Source: Bacillus sp. FJAT-28004 (GTDB lineage: Bacteria > Bacillota > Bacilli > Paenibacillales > Paenibacillaceae). From it: 64,000 nt of DNA. The stretch is taken from NCBI RefSeq assembly GCF_001280845.1, contig NZ_LGHP01000002.1, forward strand, positions 500,924-564,923. The letters are read 5' to 3'. This document shows, piece by piece, positions 54,001-61,670 of the stretch. How positions within the stretch are numbered: position 1 is the first letter of the stretch; each line of letters opens with the position of its first letter. Under the pieces are notes generated by a model that was given only the letters and a program-made list of their open reading frames with translations, was not told where the DNA came from and ran no database searches. The translations under genes were made by a program, and so were the position numbers.

Positions 54001-54515
54001 GGTACAACGATGCAGTAAGCTTTGCAGCAGCAAGAGGCATAACAAGCGGAGTAAGCAATGGAAACTTTGGTGTCGAAAACAAAGTAACCAGAGCACAATG
54101 TCTGGTTATGATAATGAAAGCTTTTGGTATCAATCCTGATGAAAACGCTGAAAACAATTTCAGTGACGCAGGAAACACATACTATACTGGCTATCTAGCA
54201 GCAGCAAAGAGGTTGGGATTAACAAGCGGTGTAGGCAGCAACATGTTTGCACCTAAAAAAGAGGTTACAAGGCAGGAAATGTTTGTATTGACGTACAATA
54301 CGCTTAAGAGCATTAATGAATTGCCAACCGGAACTATTGCAAAAGAATTGAAAGACTTTAAAGATGCAGGAACGGTTGCTGCTTATGCAAATGATGCAAT
54401 GACATTGTTTGTAAAGACCGGAGTTATATCCGGATCAAACGGTAACATCTTACCGGTAGATAAAGCAACCAGAGCGGAATTTGTTCAGATCCTATATTAT
54501 ATTATGATCAAGTAA
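48081..54515 (+). CDS. SLH-anchored GH85 endo-beta-N-acetylglucosaminidase (EndoD-like), multimodular
   Basis: 2144 residues from ATG 48081 (AGGAGAG seven bases upstream; ATG 48075 is too close). Signal peptide 1-32. The GH85 catalytic region (about 53-380) contains SAVPLQKRWMGPSVNPNAS, FTNFQYVDNYNYWGGSS and GFDGYVINQES, where Asn221 and Glu223 form the substrate-assisted pair. The family cleaves the chitobiose core of N-glycans. Then follow Ig-like (574-672) and F5/8C (684-844) segments, an unassigned pair of sandwiches, two FIVAR-type helical units (1061-1200), two Big_2-type Ig domains (1206-1384), three InlB-type repeats (1384-1627), an unassigned pre-anchor domain (about 1740-1955) and three SLH repeats (1962-2144). 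These SLH repeats resemble clostridial ones and differ from those of the GH2/GH43/GH101 proteins. Strongly A+T-rich. Confidence 0.92.
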   Translation: MKKNVIKKAMYGVLFGVSVFSTVMFNDQPVHANLGYWPEPLPISNEYYYENETLQPYGACFQIDELKNWNPDNDPDARYNRSAVPLQKRWMGPSVNPNASRDATIIPLGGTSARSSQGPSQGGDGSYAYTFTNFQYVDNYNYWGGSSAEGPIAIPTPEHIDSAHRNGVKATGSIHIPWGDNQFGSRFIDELVEQDANGNFIAADKLIEIAQYYGFDGYVINQESSSSVASMAKLKDMLVYIEKKKPQNFTMTWYNGKGYLGDSDVKSWLQDGEKRINDDWWLDMSWHDIDDSIKSTINAGRSPFDIHATWENFPYTDKGDDVSFALGADKKLKTSLGILGPGSTLISSKSIDDFMNNEDPRLWTGPTSDPRTPRAKGAFPGFSSLIADQTPIIGDEFATNFTVGNGKKFYEDGVVTGKEIGWFNRSLTDIMPTWRWIVDSEGSKLTPKFDYEDAWWGGSSLKLSGNLDANKANHIKLYSSQLEIKDNSKIRITYKTPNAGVDMSVGLAFGDTYNDNNFEFFNVPAGTEKNGWTTSTINLSKHDKKAIAISLKLNSTTDVKDYSINIGSLAITTNEVAPAAIFAITLDESLYVNDTTAEARVYWEKSANASLYTIHRLHADGKKEFIGATPSDAFYLGRFLKDGDEQQTSFEITSYNANGTVGGATTFNFKWAAVTNGFEEPGVEGKNIALNVPAVDDGAFDPGGRINKINDGVIPSSKWASTKTDASAYLDLGKDMDISRWVVKHANVSGAGEGVDFNTDTFDLQYAADDGQPILKPEESASASRIKNLKYTKVDEVVGNRQDVTDRVLNTPIKARYIKLHVTKSDNCPWHAIRIYEFELYENAYTPHGVPLLDRNVTVKNNVGAKDSVVFNNVAMPIAGDGKLAENTGLVKIYDSLTAQTPIAQVKAVQPDGRYKQRHRGVASIENLELKAEGGRLYYTTQENEMVSLRYSVEYAPETGTAITAPTSIKLEHSLKGNQTRSKYGVLTLEGLDVGTYMEIYESADSKSPILHSHPVQEGEDFIRQEGIPLTKDGGTIYYELKQSGKPDSGRFEYSYGAADELNVDQTSLKDLVNRYSNLNETDYISTTWEPFSKALNDVKALISTEVKASDAEVKRVALEESALSLRSIENIQRLKEVINEYETKYTQNRYSVNSFTRFSNVLEQTKKVVSDAESATKIFTNIELEKSRFDLDYAASHLVEKGDQKVDSVSIIANDVDGKIGTSLTLKAEVAGNADDTVTWEVNGNTSTNTTISNGVLNIAADETVNGILTVKAISTIDTTKSGTAQVLVVSELLPKIVSVTIPDPIESVKSGSIKQFTSNVKVKNDAATTVTWTVEGAENADTKINNGLLMINEKEAAEQIIIKATSVVDPTKFATKTIIVVKTLTVTIDSNIVNGTVKSEQASYTEGETVKLTVTPAEGYGFVRGSLKYNDGTSDVPINEEQFVMPAKNVTVTATFGKIHKIIIDPNIKNGRIEPYFGTEFVKGDVFLVGFLPSEGYQVKEGTLKYSYDDKVISLDEAVATYPQYNPYVPLFNTPDSDIVITAEFELIPVAETTYAVTIGTIDNGKITADKSTAKEGDTVTLTVTPNEGYQLKTGSLRINGDVIIGTTIIMPAQIATITAEFELIPVKALVSITTPTAITGLPNGTAKTADALELPATVEVVTDSGNTNADVEWDVASASYDPAVKTEQIFIVNGTVILPEGVVNTNSIPLTTSIEVIVAAATPVTPPSGSGSGTGTTEPVYESTVYGGQVTTATSVKAAIRSNGTAVSKILETQITGAITKAVTEAAKQGANTAIAIKLDVTAPADAKAVEVALSSESLTKFIDSKADFLIISTPIGTMTFDEKTASSISKQATGTITITAAKVETSTLPAEVQNKVGDRPVVNFDINSGDKTISQFGGNVTVTIPYTLKVGENPNAIVAYYINTADKYEILRSCKYDPASKTITFKTPHFSKYAVGYNKVDFNDVAISAWYNDAVSFAAARGITSGVSNGNFGVENKVTRAQCLVMIMKAFGINPDENAENNFSDAGNTYYTGYLAAAKRLGLTSGVGSNMFAPKKEVTRQEMFVLTYNTLKSINELPTGTIAKELKDFKDAGTVAAYANDAMTLFVKTGVISGSNGNILPVDKATRAEFVQILYYIMIK

Positions 54516-54545
54516 AGTGTAAAGAAGTTACAGAATACAACAATC

Positions 54546-54580
54546 AAGTACCCCTGAGTTTACAGGGGTACTTGTTCGTT
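54546..54580 (+). terminator. Terminator of the GH85 gene
   Basis: Perfect eleven-base stem AAGTACCCCTG/CAGGGGTACTT (54546-54556, 54563-54573), tail GTTCGTTG. Confidence 0.8.
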
Positions 54581-54609
54581 GATTATAAAGTTACCTACGG
54601 TAGGAAGTC

Positions 54610-54708
54610 GAATTGATCAAACTGCAACCTGTCTTTGCAGATGGGTTTAAACCGATCATACGAGGTATAATTCCGTACGCGATAGTTAAAAATCTGACGG
54701 TAAATTAA
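54610..54708 (+). pseudogene. C-terminal scrap of an unrecognised protein
   Basis: A 32-codon frame ending at TAA 54706: KLQPVFADGFKPIIRGIIPY followed by AIVKNLTVN. It reads like a genuine protein C-terminus, but I cannot name the family. It has no start and abuts the GH85 terminator. Confidence 0.4.
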
Positions 54709-54739
54709 TGACTATTGTAGAAAATCCACCTCCAACCGT

Positions 54740-55147
54740 GTTGGATTACTTACTGTTCGAAACTCGAAAGGATTAGCGACGGCGGATCCATCCCTTTTTA
54801 ATACTTCTTTGTATAATCCGGAGAAAGCTATGCAACTGTTGAAGGAAGCAGGATATGCTAACGGGTTAACGATTACTTTGTTAGCAACTATTGTAGTTTA
54901 TACGAAGGATAAAGAAGTTGCTGAGATGATCCAAGCTATGCTGGGTAAAGTTGGCATTAAAGTGAACTTAGAGCTTATGGAACGTTCGAAGTTTAGTGAA
55001 ATGCGTAATGCTGGAAGGAATAAAGAGTTGTTTCTTCTGTCTTATGGTAACTCCTTATTCGATGCCGATAACGCACTTGACTTCTATCGTTCAGAGAAAG
55101 CCAAAACGGAACTTGATTATAGAAGCAAAGAGGTAGACGATTGTTGA
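54740..55147 (+). pseudogene. Peptide ABC binding protein (SBP_bac_5) C-terminal fragment
   Basis: In frame: GLATADPSLFNTSLYNPEKA, MQLLKEAGYANGLTITLLAT, KEVAEMIQAMLGKVGIKVNL and LFLLSYGNSLFDADNALDFY. This is the conserved C-lobe pattern of DppA/OppA-type proteins (P..A..LL.EAGY.....L......, .D.......Y). The signal peptide and about two thirds of the protein are missing. Stops around 55145 end it prematurely. Confidence 0.75.
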
Positions 55148-55283
55148 AATCGATCAGCTTCCTGTCAGGGCTGCACTGATAGCGGGGCTACTTCGCAACC
55201 TATGATCTATACATGAAACATGCAAGAGCCGAGAGTGACTGGTGAACTAGTCTATTAGCTTAAGAAAGGAGGGCGGAGGCTGT

Positions 55284-56114
55284 ATGAACATAGCGCTCGA
55301 CTTTGGGGTGACGAACATCAAAATCGGTTTGGTCCACAATGGGACAGTTATCTCAAGAACGAGAATACCAGCCTTGTCGCAAGGTGGGCTGTTAGGGCGT
55401 CTATCGGGCGTAATAGGATCCATCTACAAATTACTTTCCGATAACCAGTTTTCCCTTTCCGAATGTATGGGGATCGGGATAGCAATGTCGGGAGTGGTAG
55501 ATGCAGCAAGCCGTACCAAATTATCGATCAACGATAAATATTCGGATGCTGTAGGGTTTCCTATTCAAGAGTGGTTTGAAGGAGCATTGGCATTGCCTTG
55601 TATTCTAGAAAATGACGCCCGCGCCGCGCTGATCGTTGAAGCCTCCTTTGGCGTGGCGAATGGTGAAACGGATGCCGTCCTGATGACTTTCGGAACCAGT
55701 ATCGGTACGGCAGCCATGATGAACGGTCAAATTTTGCGCGGCCGCCAGCTTCAAACCGGTATATTGGGGGGCTATTTTGGGACCGACCTAGAAGCGGTCA
55801 AGAAAAGTGATGGAGCAGGCATCGATACATTTAAAAGCTTATTTCCGCATTGGAACACCGGCATTGTGAATCTTATCCATGCTTACGAACCGGAAATCGT
55901 CATATTAAGCGGAGAGTTTATGAAATCTCAGGCAGACATTGTACCATTGATCCAGGAACAAGTTCTTAAGTGTGCGTGGACGCCTTGGGGAAATGTCCGG
56001 TTTGTCGTTGCGGAGGATCCAGATACTTCGGTACTGCTAGGAGTTTCAAAATTGCTTGAAATGGAGCAAGAGAAACAAGCAGAAACCGTTACACAAAATA
56101 AAGGGATAGTGTAA
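55284..56114 (+). CDS. ROK-family sugar kinase/regulator-like protein lacking the zinc motif
   Basis: 276 residues. N-terminal ALDFGVTNIKIGLV is the ATP-binding phosphate-1 motif, and LENDARAALIVEASFG carries the catalytic Asp (in END). MTFGTSIGTAAMMNGQIL and GIVNLIHAYEPEIVILSGEFM are also ROK signatures. The usual segment with a zinc-binding His and CxCGxxGCxE between them is absent. The text goes from LQTGILGGYFGTDLEA straight to VKKSDGAGIDTFKSLF, about 40 residues short. It is probably an in-frame deletion, so kinase function is doubtful. AAAGGAGGGCGGAGG precedes ATG 55284. It has no clear operon partners; the fragment upstream is unrelated. Confidence 0.82.
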   Translation: MNIALDFGVTNIKIGLVHNGTVISRTRIPALSQGGLLGRLSGVIGSIYKLLSDNQFSLSECMGIGIAMSGVVDAASRTKLSINDKYSDAVGFPIQEWFEGALALPCILENDARAALIVEASFGVANGETDAVLMTFGTSIGTAAMMNGQILRGRQLQTGILGGYFGTDLEAVKKSDGAGIDTFKSLFPHWNTGIVNLIHAYEPEIVILSGEFMKSQADIVPLIQEQVLKCAWTPWGNVRFVVAEDPDTSVLLGVSKLLEMEQEKQAETVTQNKGIV

Positions 56115-56473
56115 AAACAAATGTCAATATCAAACGTTGCCAGCACCTGCCCTGCATCACTATTGCCGTCGTGGTACACGTTAAACAGTCGAGAAAGACT
56201 GTTTCGCACGTTGCATCGAAGATTGGCGTTTTCAAAGGTTTCGGGAAATTTTTTGTCATTTTTTAGTGAAATCTGAATTTATAGTGAGTGATTTATATAA
56301 AATTTAGAGATTTCTAAACTTTTTGTAGTTCATTCTGTAAGGACGAAGATGTAGGATAGAGATACATCGGCCTTTATATAGAAATAGGGTTTGTGGAATC
56401 TGGCGGGGGCCGTCTGATTGCATCGTGCACCTAGCTTTGCTTTAAGAATTTGAATAGGACGAGGTTTAAGCAG
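56115..56473. other. Intergenic region before the second sugar-sensing set
   Basis: About 360 bases without a supported gene. A perfect inverted repeat TTTAGA-GATT-TCTAAA lies at 56303-56318 in an A/T-rich stretch that probably holds the promoter of the kinase gene. Confidence 0.4.
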
Positions 56474-58252
56474 ATGAGCATTTTGAGAAAACCATGGAAA
56501 ATCTCGACAATCCTTAATCTTCTTCTTATTGTCATGGTGGTCGGACCTTTGACAACGTTATCCACTATCATTCTAGATGTGTATAAGCATGATTTGTTAG
56601 CGCAAACCTCTAATCGAACCTTGCAAACTTTACATTCTATCACCAACACAGCTGAACAGGAAATTAAGAAAGTGATGTATATCACGGCCAACATTAGCTC
56701 GGATCAAGAAATTTTGAATAACGCTACACAGATGCGGCAAGCAGATAGCGCCAATAGTCAAATACACATTGATTTTTTGAATTCAGCATTGAATCGGTAT
56801 AATGCTTCGATCAATAACTACATCCTTTCGGTAAGCTTCTTTTTCAAGAAAGGAGAGGTCTTCTCTTATAATCGAAACTTGATAGATGAACCACATGCAA
56901 TCCATCAAACGGAGTGGTATGCAAAGACGCTTTCAGGCTCTAATAAGGTTCAATTTATTGGCTTGCAAAAAAATGTATTATTCGATAGCGGGAAGCCTTA
57001 TGTCATTACCGCAGCTGTTTCACCCGAGTTCATACCAGGACTACAAACCGTCGAGTTGATCTACTGTGCTTTCAATCGCAGCTCATTTGAAAACTTATTA
57101 CGAGGAACCAGCAATCATACCGCTGATTCTGATTTTCTAATCGTAGATAACAATAGACAAGTCATTGCTTCAAGCTATGGATTATCCCATATCGACCGTG
57201 TGGATGAGTCTTTATTTGAGAAAGTGAACAACGATCTGGAAGGGGATTTTATTTCCGAAGTAGACAATAAGAAGGTGCTGGTCACTTATGCAACCGTTCG
57301 GAATACAGGGTGGAAGGTGATTCACCAAATTCCTTACAGCCAGCTTACGCAAACCTACGATCAAATTTTCAGAGCGGTTATCATTTTCACGATTGTCTGT
57401 ACCTGTGTGTTTTTGATGATCTCATTTTTTATGGTACGCAGTCTGACGAAGCCTATTTATCTGATGGTCAGTAAAATGACAAGAGTTGTGGGAGGGAACT
57501 TGAATACCAGGATTGCCGCATTGGGGAGCGCCGAGATGGTGATGCTTGGAAATACTTTTAACTATATGCTGGATCATATTCATCTATTAATTTTGCGAAA
57601 TAAGGAAGAAGAAAGAGCCAAACGAATCGCAGAATTCGACGCGCTGCAGTCACAGATTAATCCTCATTTTCTAATTAATACACTAAATGTAATCAAGCTT
57701 ATTGCGCTTGTTAATAAGGTAGACAATATACGTAATATTACCGTCGCGTTAATGAAGCTGGTTTCTTCTTCTTTTAATCGGGGGAGTACCCTTAATCAGC
57801 TCTCGGAGGAAATTGAGAATTTAAAGCATTATCTTTACATTATGGAAAACAGGTTTGGAAAGAAAATATGTGTCGTGTGGAATGTAGCGGAAGAAACGTC
57901 TTCTCTTTACATACTGAAGCTGCTGCTGCAGCCAATCGTGGAAAACTGTATTGTGCATGGGTTGGATGAGAAGGATGTAGACGGACAGATCTGGGTGAAT
58001 ACATCCATTATCGAGGGGAGGTTGCAAATCGAAATCGCAGACAATGGAGTAGGAATGGAGAATGAACAACTCCAGAATTGGAATCAAGAGAACAAGTTCA
58101 GCGGCATGGGGATCTCCAATGTGAATCGTCGTATCCAATTGCAATATGGTATGCACTTTGGTTTAACGATACAACCGAATGAACCGGAAGGTACTAAATT
58201 TGTGATTCGTGTGCCACTCCTAACAACGAGATCACAGGATTATGATCTTTAA
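56474..58252 (+). CDS. Sensor histidine kinase, YesM family
   Basis: 592 residues from ATG 56474 (GAGG upstream; TTG 56450 extends the frame by eight codons without a site). Helix 1 is about 14-36 (ILNLLLIVMVVGPLTTLSTI), then a Cache-like sensor of roughly 260 residues and helix 2 near 304-326 (VIIFTIVCTCVFLMISFFMV). HAMP follows, then His_kinase with His398 in QSQINPHFLINTLNVIKLIA, and an ATPase domain with ENCIVHGLDE, DNGVGME and GMGISNVNRRIQ. Similar in layout to the kinase at 7317. Together with the lipoprotein at 58388 and the regulator at 59739 it forms a sensing set, but no permeases are present. Confidence 0.92.
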   Translation: MSILRKPWKISTILNLLLIVMVVGPLTTLSTIILDVYKHDLLAQTSNRTLQTLHSITNTAEQEIKKVMYITANISSDQEILNNATQMRQADSANSQIHIDFLNSALNRYNASINNYILSVSFFFKKGEVFSYNRNLIDEPHAIHQTEWYAKTLSGSNKVQFIGLQKNVLFDSGKPYVITAAVSPEFIPGLQTVELIYCAFNRSSFENLLRGTSNHTADSDFLIVDNNRQVIASSYGLSHIDRVDESLFEKVNNDLEGDFISEVDNKKVLVTYATVRNTGWKVIHQIPYSQLTQTYDQIFRAVIIFTIVCTCVFLMISFFMVRSLTKPIYLMVSKMTRVVGGNLNTRIAALGSAEMVMLGNTFNYMLDHIHLLILRNKEEERAKRIAEFDALQSQINPHFLINTLNVIKLIALVNKVDNIRNITVALMKLVSSSFNRGSTLNQLSEEIENLKHYLYIMENRFGKKICVVWNVAEETSSLYILKLLLQPIVENCIVHGLDEKDVDGQIWVNTSIIEGRLQIEIADNGVGMENEQLQNWNQENKFSGMGISNVNRRIQLQYGMHFGLTIQPNEPEGTKFVIRVPLLTTRSQDYDL

Positions 58253-58279
58253 ACCATGGGGTTTGAAAGGTGTAGAAAA

Positions 58280-58310
58280 TATCATGTTTGTGTTAGATTC
58301 TATCATGTTT
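58280..58310. promoter_or_regulatory. Perfect TATCATGTTT direct repeat before the second lipoprotein gene
   Basis: TATCATGTTT occurs at 58280-58289 and again at 58301-58310, 21 bases start to start, i.e. two helical turns and the same DNA face. This is the usual geometry for a dimer of AraC-type activators. The gene starts 77 bases after the second repeat. The related pair at 10740-10769 stands before the other sugar-binding lipoprotein. Confidence 0.55.
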
Positions 58311-58387
58311 TTGCGTTTTCAATGATTGTATGCTGATAACAGGTTAAACACAACCTTGCAATTATCTAATGTGATGAGGGGCTTCAA

Positions 58388-59677
58388 TTGAGTAAGAGAA
58401 AATGGTTGGCTTCACTAGGGTTAGTTTCGTTAGTCATTGCAAGCGTGATGTCGGGCTGCGGAACAAAAAAAACATCTACACCAGAACCAGCTCCGACAGC
58501 TAGACAGATTTTGCAAGAACCAGTCAAGCTAAAATTTGCCATGTGGGAAGCGCAAGGGGATATCGATTTCTGGACTGAGAAGGTCAAAGAGTATAAGCAG
58601 TTGAAACCGAATGTAGATGTTGAGGTACTCAAAGTACCGGATAATAAAGGGCAATATTTGAAGGTTAATCTTGCGGCAAATGATTTGCCGGATGTGTTCT
58701 ATATGAAACCGGCTGCGTTACAAGTGTATAAACAAGATTTAGAGCCGTTGGATGATTTGCAAGTAACGAAGGACAATAAATTCATAACGAAAATTGACGG
58801 TAAAACGCTGGGCCTTCCTTTGATTTCTTTTTACGAAGTGGTCTATTACCACCCAAGTATTTTTAAAGAGCTAGGTTTGGAGATTCCTAAAACAATGCCT
58901 GAATTCATAGCTTTATGTGAAAAAATCAAGGCAGACGGGAAATACATTCCGCTTTCCCTTGGTATGAAAGATAGCTGGACATCTTATCCGTTCATGGAAT
59001 TCGGACCGCATGTGCTGTCCGGAGACGAAAGCTTCTTGACGAATCTTCCGAATAACGAAGCGCCTTTCAAGGCTGACTCGTCCTTTGACAAGGCTGCAAA
59101 GTTTCTTCAGGAAATTTCAGCCAAAAAACTAGCAGGTCCGGATCCGTTGTCCATTTCTTTCGATCAGCAAACACAAGCATTTGAAGCTAAGAAAGCTGCA
59201 ATGACTGCTCTCGGTCAATGGTACTATCACGGATATATGGATAAAGTGAAATCGGAAGATGATCTTGGTGCGTTTGTTATGCCTTGGAGAAGCAGTGAAA
59301 GCGAACCGCTAACATCGATGACGCTATCGGATATGCATGTTGGCATTAGTAAAAACTCGGAAAACCTTGAAGAAGCAAAAGCATTCTTGCAATGGATTTT
59401 CAGTCAGCCGGTTTATGGAGCTTATATTAATAATAGTAAGCAAATATCTACCATGAGCACCGTAGAAAGCGATAATTCTTTCTTTGCAAAAGAAGCAGAG
59501 AAGTCACCTTTCGAACTGTTTGTGTATAATGCGAGCGATGAAATGTATAACAAGGTTAAAGCTGCCGCTCAATATGACCCTACAATTGTAGCTCAAGAAA
59601 TATTTTCCGGTAAGTCTATAGACAAGATAGAAGCTAATTTGAACAATAAATGGAAAAAGGCCATCGAATCCAGCTAA
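58388..59677 (+). CDS. Sugar-binding lipoprotein (extracellular solute-binding family 1)
   Basis: 429 residues from TTG 58388, with GAGGGG seven bases upstream. The lipobox MSGC places Cys at about residue 21. The mature fold resembles the lipoprotein at 10847: VKLKFAMWEAQGDIDFWTEK, NDLPDVFYMKPAAL, TLGLPLISFYEVVYYHPSIF, GLEIPKTMPEFIALCEKIK and ADGKYIPLSLGMKDSW. It lies between a kinase and its regulator. No permease genes follow in the window, so it may deliver to permeases elsewhere or act mainly in signalling to the kinase. Confidence 0.92.
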   Translation: MSKRKWLASLGLVSLVIASVMSGCGTKKTSTPEPAPTARQILQEPVKLKFAMWEAQGDIDFWTEKVKEYKQLKPNVDVEVLKVPDNKGQYLKVNLAANDLPDVFYMKPAALQVYKQDLEPLDDLQVTKDNKFITKIDGKTLGLPLISFYEVVYYHPSIFKELGLEIPKTMPEFIALCEKIKADGKYIPLSLGMKDSWTSYPFMEFGPHVLSGDESFLTNLPNNEAPFKADSSFDKAAKFLQEISAKKLAGPDPLSISFDQQTQAFEAKKAAMTALGQWYYHGYMDKVKSEDDLGAFVMPWRSSESEPLTSMTLSDMHVGISKNSENLEEAKAFLQWIFSQPVYGAYINNSKQISTMSTVESDNSFFAKEAEKSPFELFVYNASDEMYNKVKAAAQYDPTIVAQEIFSGKSIDKIEANLNNKWKKAIESS

Positions 59678-59738
59678 TATGGCGCGATTAAAGGGTAATT
59701 AGACTAGGTTGAAATCTTCCATTGGAGATGAAGGATGC

Positions 59739-61373
59739 TTGTATAAAGTTATGATTGTAGACGATGAGCCTCTTGTGCGACTGGCTATGCACCAAATGAT
59801 TTTATGGGAAGAACTGGATATGGAGATTGCAGCTGAAGCTAATGATGGAGCGGAAGCTTTGGCTATATTGCAAGAGCGTAAGGATATCGATATTTTGATC
59901 GTTGATATTCAGATGCCTAAAATGAAGGGAATTGAACTGTTACGTTCGATTCAAACCATAGATTCAATGAAAAAGCCAATTCCAATTATCCTAAGCGCAT
60001 ACAGTGATTATAGGTATGTTCGTGAAGCCTTTTTACTTGGAGCCTTTGATTATATTGTAAAGGTAGATATGGACGAGGAGAACTTTCTGCCTGTTCTGCA
60101 AAAAGCCGTGCAAAAGTTAAAAAAGCTTGGTGCCTCGCATGATTTGCAAAATCAAGCGAAAGAAAAAGGAGGTCCAGACAGAGATATCGCCCGGCTTCTC
60201 ACTTTAGATATCCAATCTAATGTTAAGGAGTATTCCGGAATCGTTTATGAAGTGTGCAATTGGCTAGGTGAGATCAATCAAGTAGCCGTTGCGGTGTCGA
60301 TTTCAAGCTCTGCTGAGATGATTTCGAAGAAGGCGATAAAGCAGACGATTAAAACAGAGATGGACTCAGCGTTATTGAAGCATATCATTTATTGTGAGGA
60401 AGCGAATGAAATTCTCATCCTGTTAACGGTTCCGCAGCTCCGAAGTGAAACAGCGATTCGTGAACGCATTCACATTACGCTCACCTTGATCAAAACAAGA
60501 CTTGAGCATTATATGAATGTCCGTGTAGCAATAGGAATTAGTGAAACCGTTGATGGAAGAATGCATTGGCAAAAGCTAATGAATCAGGCGCGAAGCCTCG
60601 TTTCTTTGTGTTTTTTTGAAGGCTATGACAGGTTCTTTTATCCAGAGAGCGAAAAAAAATTATTCCAGGAAACTAGCGTTAGTCTGTGGATTATGCTAAA
60701 AGCTAAAGGGATTGAAATTGTACGTTTGCTTGAGCAGGAGAATGAACCGTTGTGGGAGCCTGAATTTGACCAATATGCGAATCTGTTGAAAAAAAAAGCA
60801 AGATTTGAAGTTCATGAAACCAGGCTGATCCTAACCGATTTCCTCTGGGAGCTGGGCTCATTACTGTACACTCAAGAGGTTCGATGGGGGAGAGTGTTTG
60901 ACCAAAGTCATCCCTTTGAACAGTTGAAAGAATTTTATACTCTTGACGATACCTTACAATGGATCAAGCAGGTTTGTTCGGATATTTACCGTTTTATTCA
61001 TGAGCAAAGCCAAAAAGCAAATACGCCCTATCATATAGTTGAGAAGGCGATAGAATTCATTCATCAGCATTATTGTGAAGAATTGAGTCTAGGTATGGTT
61101 AGCAAATGGGTTGGGGTAAGCGAAAATTATTTAAGCAGGATATTTATGAAGTTTGTCGGAGAGAGCTTCATTCAATATGTAACGAATTTGCGTATCGAAG
61201 AGTCTAAACGGTTATTAAAAAAGGGCTATAAAATCAACGAACTGTCTGAAAAGATCGGTTATATGAGTTCGGAGCACTTCAGCCGAGTATTTAAGAAGGC
61301 CACGGGTGTAAGCCCGAAGGTGTATAGGGAAAGTATCGGTTTAGGTGCAGAAATGAAAACAAATCAAAGATAG
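59739..61373 (+). CDS. Response regulator, YesN type (receiver plus AraC HTH)
   Basis: 544 residues if started at TTG 59739, which has GGAGATGAAGG upstream and gives the normal opening YKVMIVDDEP with phospho-acceptor Asp56 (ILIVDIQMPKMKG), as in the regulator at 9114. TTG 59709 is an alternative ten codons earlier. The switch Lys is in YIVKVDM. The central YesN region (about 130-430) is the part duplicated at 46798-47315. The AraC domain has LSLGMVSKWVGVSENYLSRI and LSEKIGYMSSEHFSRVFKKA followed by GVSPKVYRE. It likely binds the TATCATGTTT repeats at 58280-58310. Confidence 0.9.
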   Translation: MYKVMIVDDEPLVRLAMHQMILWEELDMEIAAEANDGAEALAILQERKDIDILIVDIQMPKMKGIELLRSIQTIDSMKKPIPIILSAYSDYRYVREAFLLGAFDYIVKVDMDEENFLPVLQKAVQKLKKLGASHDLQNQAKEKGGPDRDIARLLTLDIQSNVKEYSGIVYEVCNWLGEINQVAVAVSISSSAEMISKKAIKQTIKTEMDSALLKHIIYCEEANEILILLTVPQLRSETAIRERIHITLTLIKTRLEHYMNVRVAIGISETVDGRMHWQKLMNQARSLVSLCFFEGYDRFFYPESEKKLFQETSVSLWIMLKAKGIEIVRLLEQENEPLWEPEFDQYANLLKKKARFEVHETRLILTDFLWELGSLLYTQEVRWGRVFDQSHPFEQLKEFYTLDDTLQWIKQVCSDIYRFIHEQSQKANTPYHIVEKAIEFIHQHYCEELSLGMVSKWVGVSENYLSRIFMKFVGESFIQYVTNLRIEESKRLLKKGYKINELSEKIGYMSSEHFSRVFKKATGVSPKVYRESIGLGAEMKTNQR

Positions 61374-61401
61374 TCTCCAGATGGAAGTTCCTAACAGAAA
61401 A

Positions 61402-61434
61402 GGCCAACCAGCGATTGCTGGCTGGCCTTTTTTT
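61402..61434 (+). terminator. Terminator of the second sensing set
   Basis: GGCCAACCAGC pairs with GCTGGCTGGCC (one G-T type mismatch), followed by seven T. A decayed copy accompanies the regulator fragment at 42210-42445. Confidence 0.85.
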
Positions 61435-61471
61435 AGTCAAGAATTGTATGTCTTAGGGGATTTGGTTGATC

Positions 61472-61591
61472 GTATATGTAAGCATGGACGGAACAAACTT
61501 CACGAAAGTGTCGGATGGAACATGGGCTAACGACAATACGGAGAAGAAATCGGAGTTCCCTGCTAGATTGAGAGAATTGGATAGAAAATGA
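61472..61591 (+). pseudogene. F5/8 type C (CBM32) domain fragment
   Basis: In frame: VYVSMDGTNFTKVSDGTWAN followed by DNTEKKSEF, the strand pattern of a discoidin-type carbohydrate-binding module (Y.VYVS.DG.N...V..G.W). It ends at TGA 61589 after unrelated residues. It is a scrap of another multimodular glycosidase gene that once stood here. Confidence 0.65.
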
Positions 61592-61670
61592 GGGGTAAAT
61601 TACAAAATAGATCATTCATTTAGACCTGAATTCCTTATAGAATCATTTTGGAAGCGCTTAAAAATTCGAA

